Shown here piece by piece: positions 1 through 8,749 of a stretch of 64,000 bases of DNA. This DNA comes from Bacillota bacterium (GTDB lineage Bacteria; Bacillota; Clostridia; Christensenellales; Aristaeellaceae), in NCBI GenBank assembly GCA_023421395.1, contig JAEZTL010000031.1, positions 85,761 to 149,760 on the forward strand, in the 5' to 3' direction. The first letter of the stretch is position 1. Each line of letters opens with the position of its first letter. Under the pieces are notes generated by a model, which was given only the letters and a program-made list of their open reading frames with translations, was not told the DNA's origin and ran no database searches. The translations under genes and the position numbers were made by a program.

Positions 1-243
1 GGCGAGTCCCAGCGCCGCCATCGCGCCCCAGAACCAGGCTGCCAGCGGCAGGTTCCGGGCCGCCTCCGCGATATACTCGTCCTGCGAAATTCCGTGAAAA
101 CGATAGAATATGTTGGAGTCTCCGCCAAATCCGGCGCCCGTGGTTAGAACCAGCACGATCATCGCGGCGAGGACTGCGCTCCAGTATCCGTTGTTCCGCA
201 GCGCCCGCCGGGCGCGCTCCTTTACATCCTCGCGGTACCACAT
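1..243 (-). CDS. DUF975 family membrane protein, partial (C-terminus beyond window)
   Basis: Reading leftward from an ATG at 243, the frame stays open to base 1, giving 81 residues of a protein cut by the window edge. It begins MWYREDVKERARRALRNNGYW, nearly the same as the start of the neighbour at 349-1098 (MWIRSELKSRARQSLRNNGYW). A hydrophobic segment and a GGDSN loop follow, so this is a tandem paralogue of the DUF975 family of multi-pass membrane proteins of unknown function. A good site (GGGAGG, 7 nt before the ATG) fixes the start. A terminator at 276-327 separates it from its paralogue, so it probably has its own promoter. Confidence 0.75.
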   Translation of the reverse strand, partial: MWYREDVKERARRALRNNGYWSAVLAAMIVLVLTTGAGFGGDSNIFYRFHGISQDEYIAEAARNLPLAAWFWGAMAALGLA

Positions 244-275
244 GGCAGATCCTCCCGATGATCTTGCGGTTCATG

Positions 276-327
276 AAAAATGGCGCGGGAAGCCCGGAAA
301 CTGTGCGTTCGCGGGGCTTCCCGCGCC
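276..327 (-). terminator. intrinsic terminator after the DUF975 gene
   Basis: The arms 282-295 and 314-327 are a perfect 14-bp inverted repeat (GGCGCGGGAAGCCC). Read leftward, they are followed by A then five T, the usual intrinsic terminator shape. It ends transcription of the gene at 349-1098. Confidence 0.8.
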
Positions 328-348
328 AGAATGCGCGGTGGAATAGGG

Positions 349-1098
349 TCAGGCGACGCCGGGCAGCTCGCTTTCGGAAGTGACACCGCTCGACAGCGCC
401 TGCTCACGCAGCGTTATGTACAGTTCGGCCATCGTGGACTCCGGGTAGGGGGCGACGAAAAACGCCCCAACGATCAACGCCAGCGAGCCCAGGAGGTACC
501 AGCCGATGAAGCTGAGTTGCAGCACGAAAATATTGAATTTACAGCCATCGGTCATCCTGCGGCTAAGCTCCAGTGCGCGCCGCCACGTCAGGCTGGGATT
601 ATCCGCCAGGATGTAGGGGACCAGGATGTACTGATAGGCCTTGATGATTCCGGGGACGATGAGAAGCAGCGACCACAGCACGATGAAGAGCCCCTGCATA
701 AAGACCGCCTTGACCACGTTCAGGTAGCTTCCGCTTGAGAACGGCCAGAAGACCAGCCCCACGCCCGGGCGGCGGAAGCGGTGTTCCAGAAAGAAGCGGC
801 TTTTGCCGACGGTCAGCGGGTTGGCCACGAAGAGTCCATAGGCGACGGACAGGAGCGTGACGCCGATGACGAAGAACAGAAGCATCGGCGAGATGGACTG
901 CATGAAGTCGCCCATCTGATCGGCCTCATAGGCGTTCAGGCGGTACTCCACATTGACAGGACTGCGGCCCGCGTTGCCCACGCCGCCAATGCCGCCCGAC
1001 AGGATCGTGACGATGACGATCGCCGACAGCGCAACCCAGTACCCGTTGTTCCGAAGCGACTGCCTTGCCCGCGATTTCAGTTCCGATCTGATCCACAT
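349..1098 (-). CDS. DUF975 family integral membrane protein
   Basis: A 249-residue protein with about six hydrophobic segments. It opens MWIRSELKSRARQSLRNNGYW, the conserved cytoplasmic start of DUF975 proteins, and has the PGIIKAYQY segment after a membrane helix that is typical of the family. Function is unknown; relatives are bacterial multi-pass proteins of Bacillota. The ATG at 1098 is chosen because AAGGAGG lies 6 nt upstream; the ATG at 1104 abuts the ribosome binding site. A paralogue lies immediately downstream at the window edge, so this is a tandem duplication. It ends at a strong terminator (276-327). Confidence 0.85.
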   Translation of the reverse strand: MWIRSELKSRARQSLRNNGYWVALSAIVIVTILSGGIGGVGNAGRSPVNVEYRLNAYEADQMGDFMQSISPMLLFFVIGVTLLSVAYGLFVANPLTVGKSRFFLEHRFRRPGVGLVFWPFSSGSYLNVVKAVFMQGLFIVLWSLLLIVPGIIKAYQYILVPYILADNPSLTWRRALELSRRMTDGCKFNIFVLQLSFIGWYLLGSLALIVGAFFVAPYPESTMAELYITLREQALSSGVTSESELPGVA

Positions 1099-1172
1099 AG
1101 GCATCCTCCTTCAAAGTCCGCGCCTTTTGACCGGCGTGACGCCCCCCGCGCCGCGCCGAAGGGTCCATGTAA

Positions 1173-1211
1173 CCGGGCGATCCGCAAAAATTCCGCGGAT
1201 ACTCAGCCCGG
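1173..1211. repeat. two-part hairpin in the 1105-1330 intergenic region
   Basis: CCGGGC (1173-1178) pairs with GCCCGG (1206-1211), and inside it ATCCGC (1180-1185) pairs with GCGGAT (1195-1200). It lies between the lipoprotein gene and the downstream DUF975 gene. No T-run follows on the leftward strand, so it may be an mRNA stability or processing structure rather than a terminator. I see nothing else in this gap. Confidence 0.4.
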
Positions 1212-1330
1212 CTTTTCATCCAATACTCTGGCGCTGTCGGCTCGACACAGCGCTGCTGCGCCCGCGCCCTGGCTCCTTGTCTTGAACGAAAATCCCGCGC
1301 CGCTCCCTCTCGGTATATCCGCGCCTTATC

Positions 1331-1984
1331 CTAGGACAGCTTGACCGAGCCCAGCACCTGCTTGAGCACCGGTTCAAATTCGTTGTAACGGTCGGCGGGC
1401 GTGTAGAAATTCAGCGCCATCAGACGGTTTTTGGAGTTTTTGACCGCGACGATGAGGAAGCCTTTGATGGGCTGGCCGTCCAGATCCGCCTGATAGACAA
1501 CAGAAAGACCAGTGTTGCCCGCAAGTTTGGTCTTCTTGGAGATTGTGCCGCGCCGGAAGTTCTGAAGGCCGGAGGATACGGCGTCAATCATCTTGTCCAG
1601 TTCCTTTTTCACGCCGTCCTGGTCGAGCGTCTTCGAACTTTTCTTGATGCTGACGGCAAGCCGCGCCGCTGTCTCGCCCGGGTCCACCGGCTGAATATAG
1701 CCGATGGTGATGGCACCGGGCTGATTGATCCAATGGGACGGGTAATCAAAGGTGACATCCAGCGCCTTGTTGGACACCCTCGCATATTGGTAGTCTTTAA
1801 TCTCCACAACCGGTACCGGCGTGGGGACGGGCGTAGGCTCCGGCGTGGGGGTGGGAACCGGTGTGGGCGCGGCGGTGACCTCCGGCACAGGCGACGATGT
1901 CGCCTCCGGCTGAGCCAGAAGCCCACAGCCGGAGGTGATGAGCGTCAAAAACACGAGGAGGATCAACGCCGATAGCCGCTTCAC
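1331..1984 (-). CDS. lipoprotein with a Thr-Pro linker
   Basis: A 217-residue predicted lipoprotein. The N-terminus is a basic, hydrophobic signal ending in the lipobox LITSGC, so the mature protein should be lipidated at that Cys and held on the outer face of the membrane. A low-complexity Pro/Thr/Val spacer of about 35 residues (repeats of TPVP/TPEP) follows, then a domain of about 150 residues with alternating strands (DFDYPSHW, GLSVVYQADLDG) resembling PsbP/DUF1795-like lipoproteins; that match is only suggestive. The GTG at 1984 is preferred because AGGAAAGGTGG lies just upstream; an ATG at 2014 is possible. It follows the acyl-CoA synthetase gene by a short gap and may be co-transcribed. 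Confidence 0.75.
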   Translation of the reverse strand: MKRLSALILLVFLTLITSGCGLLAQPEATSSPVPEVTAAPTPVPTPTPEPTPVPTPVPVVEIKDYQYARVSNKALDVTFDYPSHWINQPGAITIGYIQPVDPGETAARLAVSIKKSSKTLDQDGVKKELDKMIDAVSSGLQNFRRGTISKKTKLAGNTGLSVVYQADLDGQPIKGFLIVAVKNSKNRLMALNFYTPADRYNEFEPVLKQVLGSVKLS

Positions 1985-2020
1985 GGCCGGACCACCTTTC
2001 CTGATATCGTTCATGAGACC

Positions 2021-3679
2021 TCAGCGGTTCGCGTCGCGCTCGCGCAGCTCGACCCTGCGGATCTTGCCGGAAATCGTCTTGGGCAGTTCGCTGACGAATT
2101 CGATGATGCGCGGATATTTATAGGGAGCGGTGGTGTGCTTGACGTGGTCCTGAAGCTCACGGATCAACTCGTCGGAGGGCGCATACCCCTTGCGCAGCAC
2201 CACGGTGGCCTTGATGATCTGGCCACGCACAGCGTCCGGCACGCCGGTGATGGCGGTTTCCACCACGGCGGGGTGCTCCAGCAGCGCGCTCTCCACCTCG
2301 AAGGGCCCAATGCGATAGCCGGAAGATTTGATCACGTCGTCCGCGCGGCCCACATACCAGTAGTAGCCCCACTCGTCGCGCCACGCCAAGTCCAGCGTGT
2401 GGTACGCGCCGTCGTGCCATACGGATTTTGTGCGCTCCTGGTCCCGGTGGTAACCCTGGAACATGCCCACGGGGCGGCCTTTGCGGGTGCGGACGATGAT
2501 TTCGCCCACCACGCCAGGCGGGACGGAAGCGCCGTCTTCGTCGACCAGGTCCACGTCAAATTGCGGCGAAGGCTTGCCCATCGAACCGGGGCAGACCTTC
2601 ATCCACGGGAAGGTACCCACCGTAACGCACAGCTCGGTCTGACCATAAATCTCGCGCATTTGGTGGCCGGTCAGTTTAACCCACTTGTCGAAGAGGTCCG
2701 GGTTCAATGGCTCGCCGGCGGTGGCGCAATACTTGAGGGCGGACAGGTCGTACTTCGCCACATCCTCCAGCGCCATGAAGCGGTAGATCGTCGGCGGCGC
2801 GCAGAAGGAGGTGATCCTGTACTTTTCGAGGATGGCCAGAAGGTCCGCGGGCACAAATTTTTCAAAGTCGTAGCTCATGACCGCGCTGCCCGCCAGCCAT
2901 TGGCCGTACAGCTTGCCCCACACAGACTTGGCCCAGCCGGTCTCCGAGACGGTCAGGTGCAGTCCGCCGTCCTGGCAGCGCAGCCAGTACACCGCGGTCT
3001 GAATGTGTCCCAGCGGGTAGGCACAGTCCAGCAGCACCATTTTGGGCATGCCGCTGGTGCCGGAAGTGAAGTAAATTAAAAGCGGGTCATCGTTTTCGTT
3101 GAGCGGCAGCGGGCGCTCGAAATGGTCGGAGTGTTTTTTCATCTCCTCGTTGAAGGAGAGCCAGCCGCTCCGCTCTCCGCGGGCCGCGATGCGGATTTGC
3201 AGCGTCGGGCATTCAGACAGCGCCGCATCCAGCTGATCGGCGAAGACGCCTTCGGTGGTACCGATCACCGCCTTGATGTCTGCCGCGTTGGCGCGGTAGA
3301 CGATATCTTTTTTGGTCAGGAGATGGGTCGCCGGTACAGCGACGGCGCCCAGTTTGTGCAGCGCCATGATCGCAAACCAGAACTCATAATGCCGCTTAAG
3401 AACCAGCATCACCACGTCGCCCCGCTTGACGCCCAGCGAAGAGAGCATGTTGGCACAGCGGTTCGATTCCCGGCTGATGTCGGCGAAGGTAAAGGTTCTC
3501 GCCTCGCCCGCCGGATTGCACCACTCGAGCGCGCGGGCGTCGGGCGTCTCCCGGGCCATCATATCCAGCACGTCAAAGGCGAAATTAAAGTGTTCGGGCA
3601 CGTTGATTTTGTAATTCTTGAGGTAATCCTCATAGGAGCCGAATTCCCACTGCTCCAGATATTTCTTGTAGGGCGTCAT
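2021..3679 (-). CDS. acyl-CoA synthetase, AMP-binding (medium-chain/acetyl-CoA synthetase-like)
   Basis: A 552-residue ANL-superfamily enzyme expected to activate a carboxylic acid with ATP and load it on CoA. The phosphate loop is YFTSGTSGMPKM (203-214), the adenine/tyrosine motif is YGQTEL (345-350), and the C-terminal catalytic-lysine motif PKTISGKIRR lies near the end. Length and the N-terminal segment (YLEQWEFGSYEDYLKNYKINVPEHFNFAFDV, given here only as a pattern of W/F/Y-rich residues) fit the AcsM-like branch rather than true acetyl-CoA synthetase. GGGAGG lies 9 nt before the ATG. The gene 18 bp upstream encodes a HTH-cupin regulator on the same strand, a common partner for this enzyme, so it is likely regulated locally by that protein and the acid it senses. 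The exact substrate is unknown. Confidence 0.88.
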   Translation of the reverse strand: MTPYKKYLEQWEFGSYEDYLKNYKINVPEHFNFAFDVLDMMARETPDARALEWCNPAGEARTFTFADISRESNRCANMLSSLGVKRGDVVMLVLKRHYEFWFAIMALHKLGAVAVPATHLLTKKDIVYRANAADIKAVIGTTEGVFADQLDAALSECPTLQIRIAARGERSGWLSFNEEMKKHSDHFERPLPLNENDDPLLIYFTSGTSGMPKMVLLDCAYPLGHIQTAVYWLRCQDGGLHLTVSETGWAKSVWGKLYGQWLAGSAVMSYDFEKFVPADLLAILEKYRITSFCAPPTIYRFMALEDVAKYDLSALKYCATAGEPLNPDLFDKWVKLTGHQMREIYGQTELCVTVGTFPWMKVCPGSMGKPSPQFDVDLVDEDGASVPPGVVGEIIVRTRKGRPVGMFQGYHRDQERTKSVWHDGAYHTLDLAWRDEWGYYWYVGRADDVIKSSGYRIGPFEVESALLEHPAVVETAITGVPDAVRGQIIKATVVLRKGYAPSDELIRELQDHVKHTTAPYKYPRIIEFVSELPKTISGKIRRVELRERDANR

Positions 3680-3697
3680 TGAACCTGACCTCCCGGA

Positions 3698-4252
3698 TTA
3701 TTTGATGACGACGGCAATAAACCTGGCATCGGCGTCCAGCGCGTACATGGCGTGGGGGAGCGAAGAATCGTAGTATACCGAATCGCCCGCGTCCAGGTAG
3801 ACCTTGTTTCCACCCAGTTCGATCAGCATGCGGCCTTCCAGCACGTAGTCGAACTCCTGCCCATCGTGCGCATGGGCGGTCTTGCCGGAGGTCTGACCGT
3901 CGCATTCGACGGTGACGAGGAAGGGCTCGGCCTTTTTGTCCCGAAAGTTGTAGGCCAGGTGCTGATAGTGGTAGGCTTTGCGCCGCTCAAAAGCAAGGCC
4001 CTCGCCGGCGCGGGTCACCACATAGCCGCGCAGCTTGGGGCTTTCGCCGGTGAGCAAATCGCTGATGTCGACGCCCAGCGCCTTGGCGATGTTGAACAGG
4101 TGGCTGAAGGAGAAGTCCCTGACGCCCTTTTCGTATTCAATGTAATCCTCCAGCGGTACGCCCGACGCTTCCGCAACCTGCCGCTGCGTCAGGCCGCTGA
4201 TCTCCCGCAGATCGCAAATCCGAACCGCGATCGCCTGAATGTTGTCAGACAC
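3698..4252 (-). CDS. XRE-family HTH regulator with C-terminal cupin
   Basis: A 184-residue two-domain regulator. Residues 8-60 form a helix-turn-helix of the XRE type (REISGLTQRQVAEASGV). Residues about 110-180 form a cupin barrel (HAHDGQEFDYVLEGR, then LDAGDSVYYDSSLPH), the layout of PuuR/SutR-like ligand-sensing regulators. The start is a GTG at 4252 with GGGAGG 8 nt upstream. It is the first gene of a unit with the acyl-CoA synthetase, which it probably controls in response to the synthetase's substrate (inference). Confidence 0.88.
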   Translation of the reverse strand: MSDNIQAIAVRICDLREISGLTQRQVAEASGVPLEDYIEYEKGVRDFSFSHLFNIAKALGVDISDLLTGESPKLRGYVVTRAGEGLAFERRKAYHYQHLAYNFRDKKAEPFLVTVECDGQTSGKTAHAHDGQEFDYVLEGRMLIELGGNKVYLDAGDSVYYDSSLPHAMYALDADARFIAVVIK

Positions 4253-4287
4253 GCGTAAAGCCTCCCTATTCCATCCATTTTATCAAA

Positions 4288-4316
4288 TCATAACGTCTTA
4301 TGGTACATGGTGTCAA
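4288..4316 (-). promoter_or_regulatory. promoter for the HTH-cupin/acyl-CoA synthetase unit
   Basis: Read leftward: TTGACA (4311-4316), 17 bp, then TTATGA (4288-4293). The -35 is perfect. The site is 36 bp upstream of the GTG start at 4252. Confidence 0.65.
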
Positions 4317-4375
4317 GCCAAAAGTCATTAAAACGACCATTGAGACCCAACACCGGACAGAACAGGCGGAATATG

Positions 4376-4404
4376 TTGACATTTGCTCCCCGCATTGGGA
4401 TAAT
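4376..4404 (+). promoter_or_regulatory. promoter for the DUF2207 gene
   Basis: TTGACA (4376-4381), 17 bp, GATAAT (4399-4404), then a GGGGGG ribosome binding site and the ATG at 4425. A strong sigma-A-type promoter, divergent from the promoter at 4288-4316. Confidence 0.7.
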
Positions 4405-4424
4405 AAGTTCAGGGGGGATGATCT

Positions 4425-6170
4425 ATGCGCAAGATCGTAACGGTGCTCGTGTTGGTTCTTTTGGCCTTGCCACTGGGTGCGCTGGCGGCGGATTATACGA
4501 TCCCCGCGTATTCGATGGATGTGACAATTGCAGGCGACGGCTCCGGACAGGTCACGGAAAACCTGACCTACGACTTTGACGGAAGCTACAACGGCATCCT
4601 TTCCTCCTTTGACGTTTCGGACGTGGAGGGCCTTGATGACCTGAGACTCTATGTCGACGGCACGACACTTTTGACGCGGGTCGACGTGATGAACATGGAG
4701 CCCTATACCTATACGGCAACGATAGCCGGTGGCATGCTGGAAGTCAAGGCGTACGCTCCGGGCAGCGGCGGCAGGCGCGAATTCCGCTATGAGTACACGC
4801 TGCGCGGCCTTGCACAGCGATACCGGGACGCGGCGCGGCTCAATTACAGGCTCATCGGCCTCAATAACGCCGTAACCCTTCAGAACGCGGTTCTCCGCGT
4901 CGCCTTTCCGGAGGCGCCGGAGCACTGGTTCGTCCATGGCGCGATGGACGACGGCGACCTTGCGCTGAACGGAAGCGTCCTCACGGCAGGCCCCAGGGAC
5001 GTGGCGCCGGGACAGTATGCCGAGATCGACGCGCTGTTTCCGGCGTCTTCGCTGTACGCGGCGCCGATGATCGATCAGGACACCGTGGAGGAGGCGCTCG
5101 AGACCGAGCGTCGGCTGGCGGAGGAAAAAGCGGAGGCGGACGCGGCGCGGGCGCGCACGATGGGCACTTATCGCTTCGGGCTGATGGGGCTTTTCGCGGC
5201 GCTCTTCATTGGCATGGCGCTTCTTTTCAGGAATTACCTTGCGCGCTTCGGGCTCCGCAAGGCGGTGCGGCCTTCGGAGGATACCGGGGCGCTTGACGGG
5301 CTGGACGCCGCGGTAGCCGAGCAGCTGGTGCGAAACAGCGCGGGCGAATGCGCCTTCTCCGCGACGCTTCTGGAACTTACGCAGAAGGGCGCGCTTTCGA
5401 TGTCCAGCGAGGTGCACCCGGCCAGCGGCGAAAAGGAGACGAAGTTCACGGTCCTTCGCCGCGACGTGGAGATGTCCCGCCAGCAGCGGGCGCTGTTTTC
5501 CTGGCTGTTTGGCCGCCGGGAATTTTTGTGGATCGAGGATCTGGACGCCGGCAAAAGCGAGTCCGCCGCGCGGAATTTTGCCAATGAATACGGCGTCTGG
5601 CAGAAATCGGTCCGCCAGCAGGCGATTGAGCAGGGGCTCTACTTCGGCAACGGTGGGAAGAAGGCGCTGGGCATCGTGCTGACGGCCGTGCTCGGCCTCG
5701 TCGTAAGCTTCGCGGCCTTTGCGCTGGAGCTCGCCTGGCTCGGCGCGGCGGGGCTCTTCCTGACGGTGATCCTGTGTGTTGGCTTCGGGCGCATTCGCCC
5801 GCTCACCGATCAGGGCGAGGCGAAGTACGCGGCGGTGCGTGGCTTCTGCGAGAAGTACGGCGAGAAGCTGTCAGAGCTGCCGTTGGACGCGCTGAAACAC
5901 CTCCCGATTTTGGTCGGCCTTGGCTATGTGGAGCCGCTGACCCAATATCTGGAACAGCGCGCCGACGAGCCGGACTACGGCTACGGCAATATGCTGCCCG
6001 TGTGGTGGTACGCCGGCTGGTATTATGACATGGGGCGCGTGCGCCATTCCTTCCGCGATGTCAAGCGGCACAACGCCTCTGTCGTAGCCAAGAGCTCCAA
6101 TTCCTCCGGCGGTGGTTTTTCCGGTTCCTCCGGCGGCGGTGGCGGCGGCGGCGGCCACGGAGCCTGGTAA
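4425..6170 (+). CDS. DUF2207 family membrane protein
   Basis: A 581-residue protein with a cleavable signal (VLVLLALPLGALAA-DYTIP). An extracytoplasmic beta-rich domain (about 22-240) with the DVTIAGDGSGQVTENLTYDF pattern comes next, then a membrane helix near residue 250 and a cytoplasmic stretch. Two further helices follow (about 410-450), and the tail ends in a Gly/Ser-rich run (GGGFSGSSGGG...). This order is that of DUF2207 (YciQ-like) proteins, which are envelope proteins of unknown role; the Gly-rich tail is also seen in TPM/YgcG-type proteins. It is a single-gene unit with its own promoter, ended by the bidirectional terminator at 6181-6224. Confidence 0.85.
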   Translation: MRKIVTVLVLVLLALPLGALAADYTIPAYSMDVTIAGDGSGQVTENLTYDFDGSYNGILSSFDVSDVEGLDDLRLYVDGTTLLTRVDVMNMEPYTYTATIAGGMLEVKAYAPGSGGRREFRYEYTLRGLAQRYRDAARLNYRLIGLNNAVTLQNAVLRVAFPEAPEHWFVHGAMDDGDLALNGSVLTAGPRDVAPGQYAEIDALFPASSLYAAPMIDQDTVEEALETERRLAEEKAEADAARARTMGTYRFGLMGLFAALFIGMALLFRNYLARFGLRKAVRPSEDTGALDGLDAAVAEQLVRNSAGECAFSATLLELTQKGALSMSSEVHPASGEKETKFTVLRRDVEMSRQQRALFSWLFGRREFLWIEDLDAGKSESAARNFANEYGVWQKSVRQQAIEQGLYFGNGGKKALGIVLTAVLGLVVSFAAFALELAWLGAAGLFLTVILCVGFGRIRPLTDQGEAKYAAVRGFCEKYGEKLSELPLDALKHLPILVGLGYVEPLTQYLEQRADEPDYGYGNMLPVWWYAGWYYDMGRVRHSFRDVKRHNASVVAKSSNSSGGGFSGSSGGGGGGGGHGAW

Positions 6171-6180
6171 CGGCGCGTGA

Positions 6181-6224
6181 AAAAGCGCAGGCCCGCCGGA
6201 TTGGTCCGGCGGGCCTGCGCTTTT
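6181..6224. terminator. bidirectional terminator between DUF2207 gene and murC
   Basis: A perfect inverted repeat with 20-bp arms around a 4-nt loop, beginning AAAAGCGCAGG and ending with the complementary TTTT. It gives a U-tract on both strands and serves both convergent genes. Confidence 0.9.
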
Positions 6225-6235
6225 GGCTGAAACCG

Positions 6236-7633
6236 TCAGGTTTTCGACGTGTCCCCGTGCAACGCGATCTGCTCATTCAAAAGATCGATGTTGCCGCAGC
6301 CCAGCGTGATCACCAGATCCCCCGGCTGCCAGTGGGCGCGCAGGTACGCTTCGGTGTCGTCGAAGGAGGGCGTCACCGTGGCGTCGACGCCGCGGGCGCG
6401 CATCGGGGGAATCAGCATCTCGGAACGGATGTCTCCGGGGTCAAGTTCGCGGGCGGCACAGATGTCGGTGATGAGCACCTGATCCGCGTCGTCGAAGGTC
6501 TCCACAAATCCGTCAAAGAGCTTCTTCGTGCGGGAATAGGTATGGGGCTGCCACACGGCCCACAGCCGCCGATGCGGCTGAAGCTTCGCGATGCGCAGCG
6601 CATTTTTGATCTCGGTGGGGTTGTGGCCGTAGTCCTGATAGACATTCACGCCGTCGGTGACGCTGGTCAGCTCGAATCGTCTGTGGGCGCCGACATAGCG
6701 GGACAGAGTTCCGGCCACCTGAGCCATCGGGAGACCGCAGATGCGCGCCACCGCCACCACGGCCAGCGCGTTCAAGAGGTTGTGTTCGCCCGCCACCGTC
6801 ATGCGGATTTCGCAAAGGGGCTCTCCGTTCAGCGCCGCGGTGAAGCTGGCGCGGCCTAACGCGTCGTAGGAAAGGCCCTCCGGGCGCACGTCGTTCGCTG
6901 CTTCCAGACCATAGGTCAGCGTCTTCCGCCCGGAAGCGCTCAGCACGCGGCGCACACGGCCGTCATCGCCGCAGCCCACGCACCAGCCGTCCCCGGGTGT
7001 GCGGCGGGCAAATTCCAAAAACGCGCGCTCGATGTCGTCGATGTCCTTGTAGAAGTCCAGGTGGTCTTCGTCGATGTTCAGGATAACCGCCACCGTGGGC
7101 AGGAATTTCAGAAAGCTGGCGTTGAATTCGCAGGCCTCGACCACAAAATAATCCTTTTCGCCCAGGAGCGTCGATCCGCCCAGCGCGTCCAGCTCGCCGC
7201 CGATGTGAACGGTTGGGCGGACGCCGCACTCCACCATCGCCTGGGATAGCATCGCGGTGGTGGTGGTCTTGCCGTGGGTACCGCTGATGGCGACGGCGGT
7301 TTTGTAGCCTTCCATCAGTTGGCCGATCAGTTCGCTGCGCTCAATCTGGGGAATGCCCAGCCGGTCCGCTTCGACGCGCTCCGGGTTTTCCGGCGCGATG
7401 GCCGCGGTATAGACGATGAGATCTGCGCCGCGCACGTTCTCCGGGGTGTGGCCGATGGCGACCGGGATGCCCTTTGCCGCCAGCGCGTCGGTCTTGTGGG
7501 AGCGGTCGCGGTCGGAGCCCGCCACGTGGTAGCCCAACGTCTGCATCAGCGGTGCCAGCCCCGACATGGAGCTGCCGCCGATTCCGATAAAGTGTACGCG
7601 AGCGCCCTGAAACGCCCGGATGTGCGCGGTCAT
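6236..7633 (-). CDS. murC: UDP-N-acetylmuramate--L-alanine ligase
   Basis: A 465-residue Mur ligase that adds L-Ala to UDP-MurNAc, the first amino acid of the peptidoglycan stem, in the cytoplasm. The N-terminal Rossmann motif is VHFIGIGGSSMSGLA (13-27), the ATP loop is SGTHGKTTTT (117-126), and the Mur central motifs follow (EACEFNASFL, ILNIDEDHLDFY, and the DYGHNPTEI motif). Length matches the family. The gene is outside any dcw cluster and sits beside purR and pth-mfd, as in many Clostridia. It has its own promoter (7672-7700). Confidence 0.97.
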   Translation of the reverse strand: MTAHIRAFQGARVHFIGIGGSSMSGLAPLMQTLGYHVAGSDRDRSHKTDALAAKGIPVAIGHTPENVRGADLIVYTAAIAPENPERVEADRLGIPQIERSELIGQLMEGYKTAVAISGTHGKTTTTAMLSQAMVECGVRPTVHIGGELDALGGSTLLGEKDYFVVEACEFNASFLKFLPTVAVILNIDEDHLDFYKDIDDIERAFLEFARRTPGDGWCVGCGDDGRVRRVLSASGRKTLTYGLEAANDVRPEGLSYDALGRASFTAALNGEPLCEIRMTVAGEHNLLNALAVVAVARICGLPMAQVAGTLSRYVGAHRRFELTSVTDGVNVYQDYGHNPTEIKNALRIAKLQPHRRLWAVWQPHTYSRTKKLFDGFVETFDDADQVLITDICAARELDPGDIRSEMLIPPMRARGVDATVTPSFDDTEAYLRAHWQPGDLVITLGCGNIDLLNEQIALHGDTSKT

Positions 7634-7671
7634 AGATGTGTCCTCCTGAAAAACGGATTGTCCGGCTTTTT

Positions 7672-7700
7672 ATTATACGACGGAGTGCCGTCGCCTTCAA
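7672..7700 (-). promoter_or_regulatory. murC promoter
   Basis: Read leftward: TTGAAG (7695-7700), 17 bp, TATAAT (7672-7677), about 40 bp before the murC ATG, with an AGGAGG ribosome binding site between. Confidence 0.7.
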
Positions 7701-7839
7701 CCGCCGTTTGAACAATCCTCCGGGACGCGCGTTAAATGTGTGTTGGATTCTCGAAAATATGTTCGCCGCTTCTGGCGGAATTGTCAGTCTTCCGGTATAA
7801 TTACAGGGTATGCCCAGAATTTGTCCGGAGGTATCTCGG

Positions 7840-8661
7840 ATGGATCGGATCAAGCGCAGCGAGCGGCTGGGGGCGATGGCCGCGGCGCTGATGGCAAGCC
7901 CCAACAGGATTCATACGCTCGGCACGTTCTGCGAGATGTTTGGCGCGGCGAAATCCACCGTCAGCGAGGACATCGAGCTTTTGCGTGCCTCTTTCGAAGC
8001 TTTCGATCAGGGGGAACTGACCACCGTGGCCGGCGCCTCGGGGGGCGTGCGCTACCGCGCCGCCGTGAGCCCGGAGCGCACGCGGGCGTTTCTCACCGCG
8101 CTTGCCCGGCGTCTGAGCGACGCGGGCCGGTTGCTTCCGGGCGGCTTCCTCTATACGTCCGACGTCAGTTCCGAGCCGGAGACTGCGGAGATGTTGGGCC
8201 GAATTCTCGCGATGCAGTACTACGATCGCTCACCCGATTTTGTCCTGACGATGGAGACGAAGGGAATCCCCATCGCGATGATGACGGCCCGCACGCTGGG
8301 CGTGCCACTGGTCATCGCGCGGCGCGATTCCCGCGCCTACGAGGGCTCTGCGGTGAAAATCAACTACATCGCCGGCGGAAGCGGAGAGCGCATCGAGACC
8401 ATGGCGCTGGCGCGCCGTGCCGTCACCGGGGGGCAGCGGGCGCTGATCATTGACGACTTCATGAAGGGCGGCGGCACGCTGCGCGGCATGGTGGACATGA
8501 TGGCGGAGTTCCAGGCCGAGGTGGTGGGCGTGGGTGTGATGATCTCCACCCTTCAGCCCGAGAAAAAGCGGGTGGCCGGCGCGAAATCGCTGATGGTGCT
8601 GACCGAAGTGGACGCCCAGAAGGCCCGGGTGACGGTGGAACCCGCGGAGCAGTTCCGCTGA
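7840..8661 (+). CDS. purR: pur operon repressor PurR (PRTase-fold)
   Basis: A 273-residue repressor of the Bacillus PurR type. Residues 1-70 form a winged helix (GTFCEMFGAAKSTVSEDIEL). The rest is a type I phosphoribosyltransferase fold with the PRPP loop ALIIDDFMKGGGT (201-213). Known members bind PUR boxes and are displaced by PRPP. The ATG at 7840 is used because CGGAGG lies 8 nt upstream; an in-frame ATG at 7810 lacks a site. A TATAAT at 7796-7801 lies upstream, without a good -35. Its place between murC and pth-mfd is conserved in clostridial genomes, where spoVG, glmU and prs often intervene; they are absent here. Confidence 0.93.
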   Translation: MDRIKRSERLGAMAAALMASPNRIHTLGTFCEMFGAAKSTVSEDIELLRASFEAFDQGELTTVAGASGGVRYRAAVSPERTRAFLTALARRLSDAGRLLPGGFLYTSDVSSEPETAEMLGRILAMQYYDRSPDFVLTMETKGIPIAMMTARTLGVPLVIARRDSRAYEGSAVKINYIAGGSGERIETMALARRAVTGGQRALIIDDFMKGGGTLRGMVDMMAEFQAEVVGVGVMISTLQPEKKRVAGAKSLMVLTEVDAQKARVTVEPAEQFR

Positions 8662-8681
8662 CGCACCGGCTCTGTTCGGGC

Positions 8682-8710
8682 TTGACAACCCGGCCCGCCG
8701 CATTTACAAT
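8682..8710 (+). promoter_or_regulatory. promoter of the pth-mfd-ASKHA operon
   Basis: TTGACA (8682-8687), 17 bp, TACAAT (8705-8710). Transcription should start near 8717, which is the first base of the hairpin at 8717-8749. Confidence 0.75.
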
Positions 8711-8716
8711 GAGCAG

Positions 8717-8749
8717 GATGACCGCCCGCACTGCGCGCGGGCGGTCATC
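8717..8749 (+). other. hairpin at the 5' end of the pth-mfd mRNA
   Basis: A perfect 13-bp inverted repeat (GATGACCGCCCGC, 8717-8729, with 8737-8749) and a 7-nt loop, with no T-run after it. It coincides with the predicted transcription start, so the mRNA would begin in a stable stem. This is typical of 5' mRNA-stabilising structures rather than terminators. A second short stem (CCGCC/GGCGG) lies near 8800-8820. Confidence 0.5.

Noticed and set aside
4266..5417. Open frame of 383 codons opposite the DUF2207 gene
   Set aside because: Antisense to a gene with a signal peptide, promoter and terminator; composition is Arg/His-rich as in chance frames.
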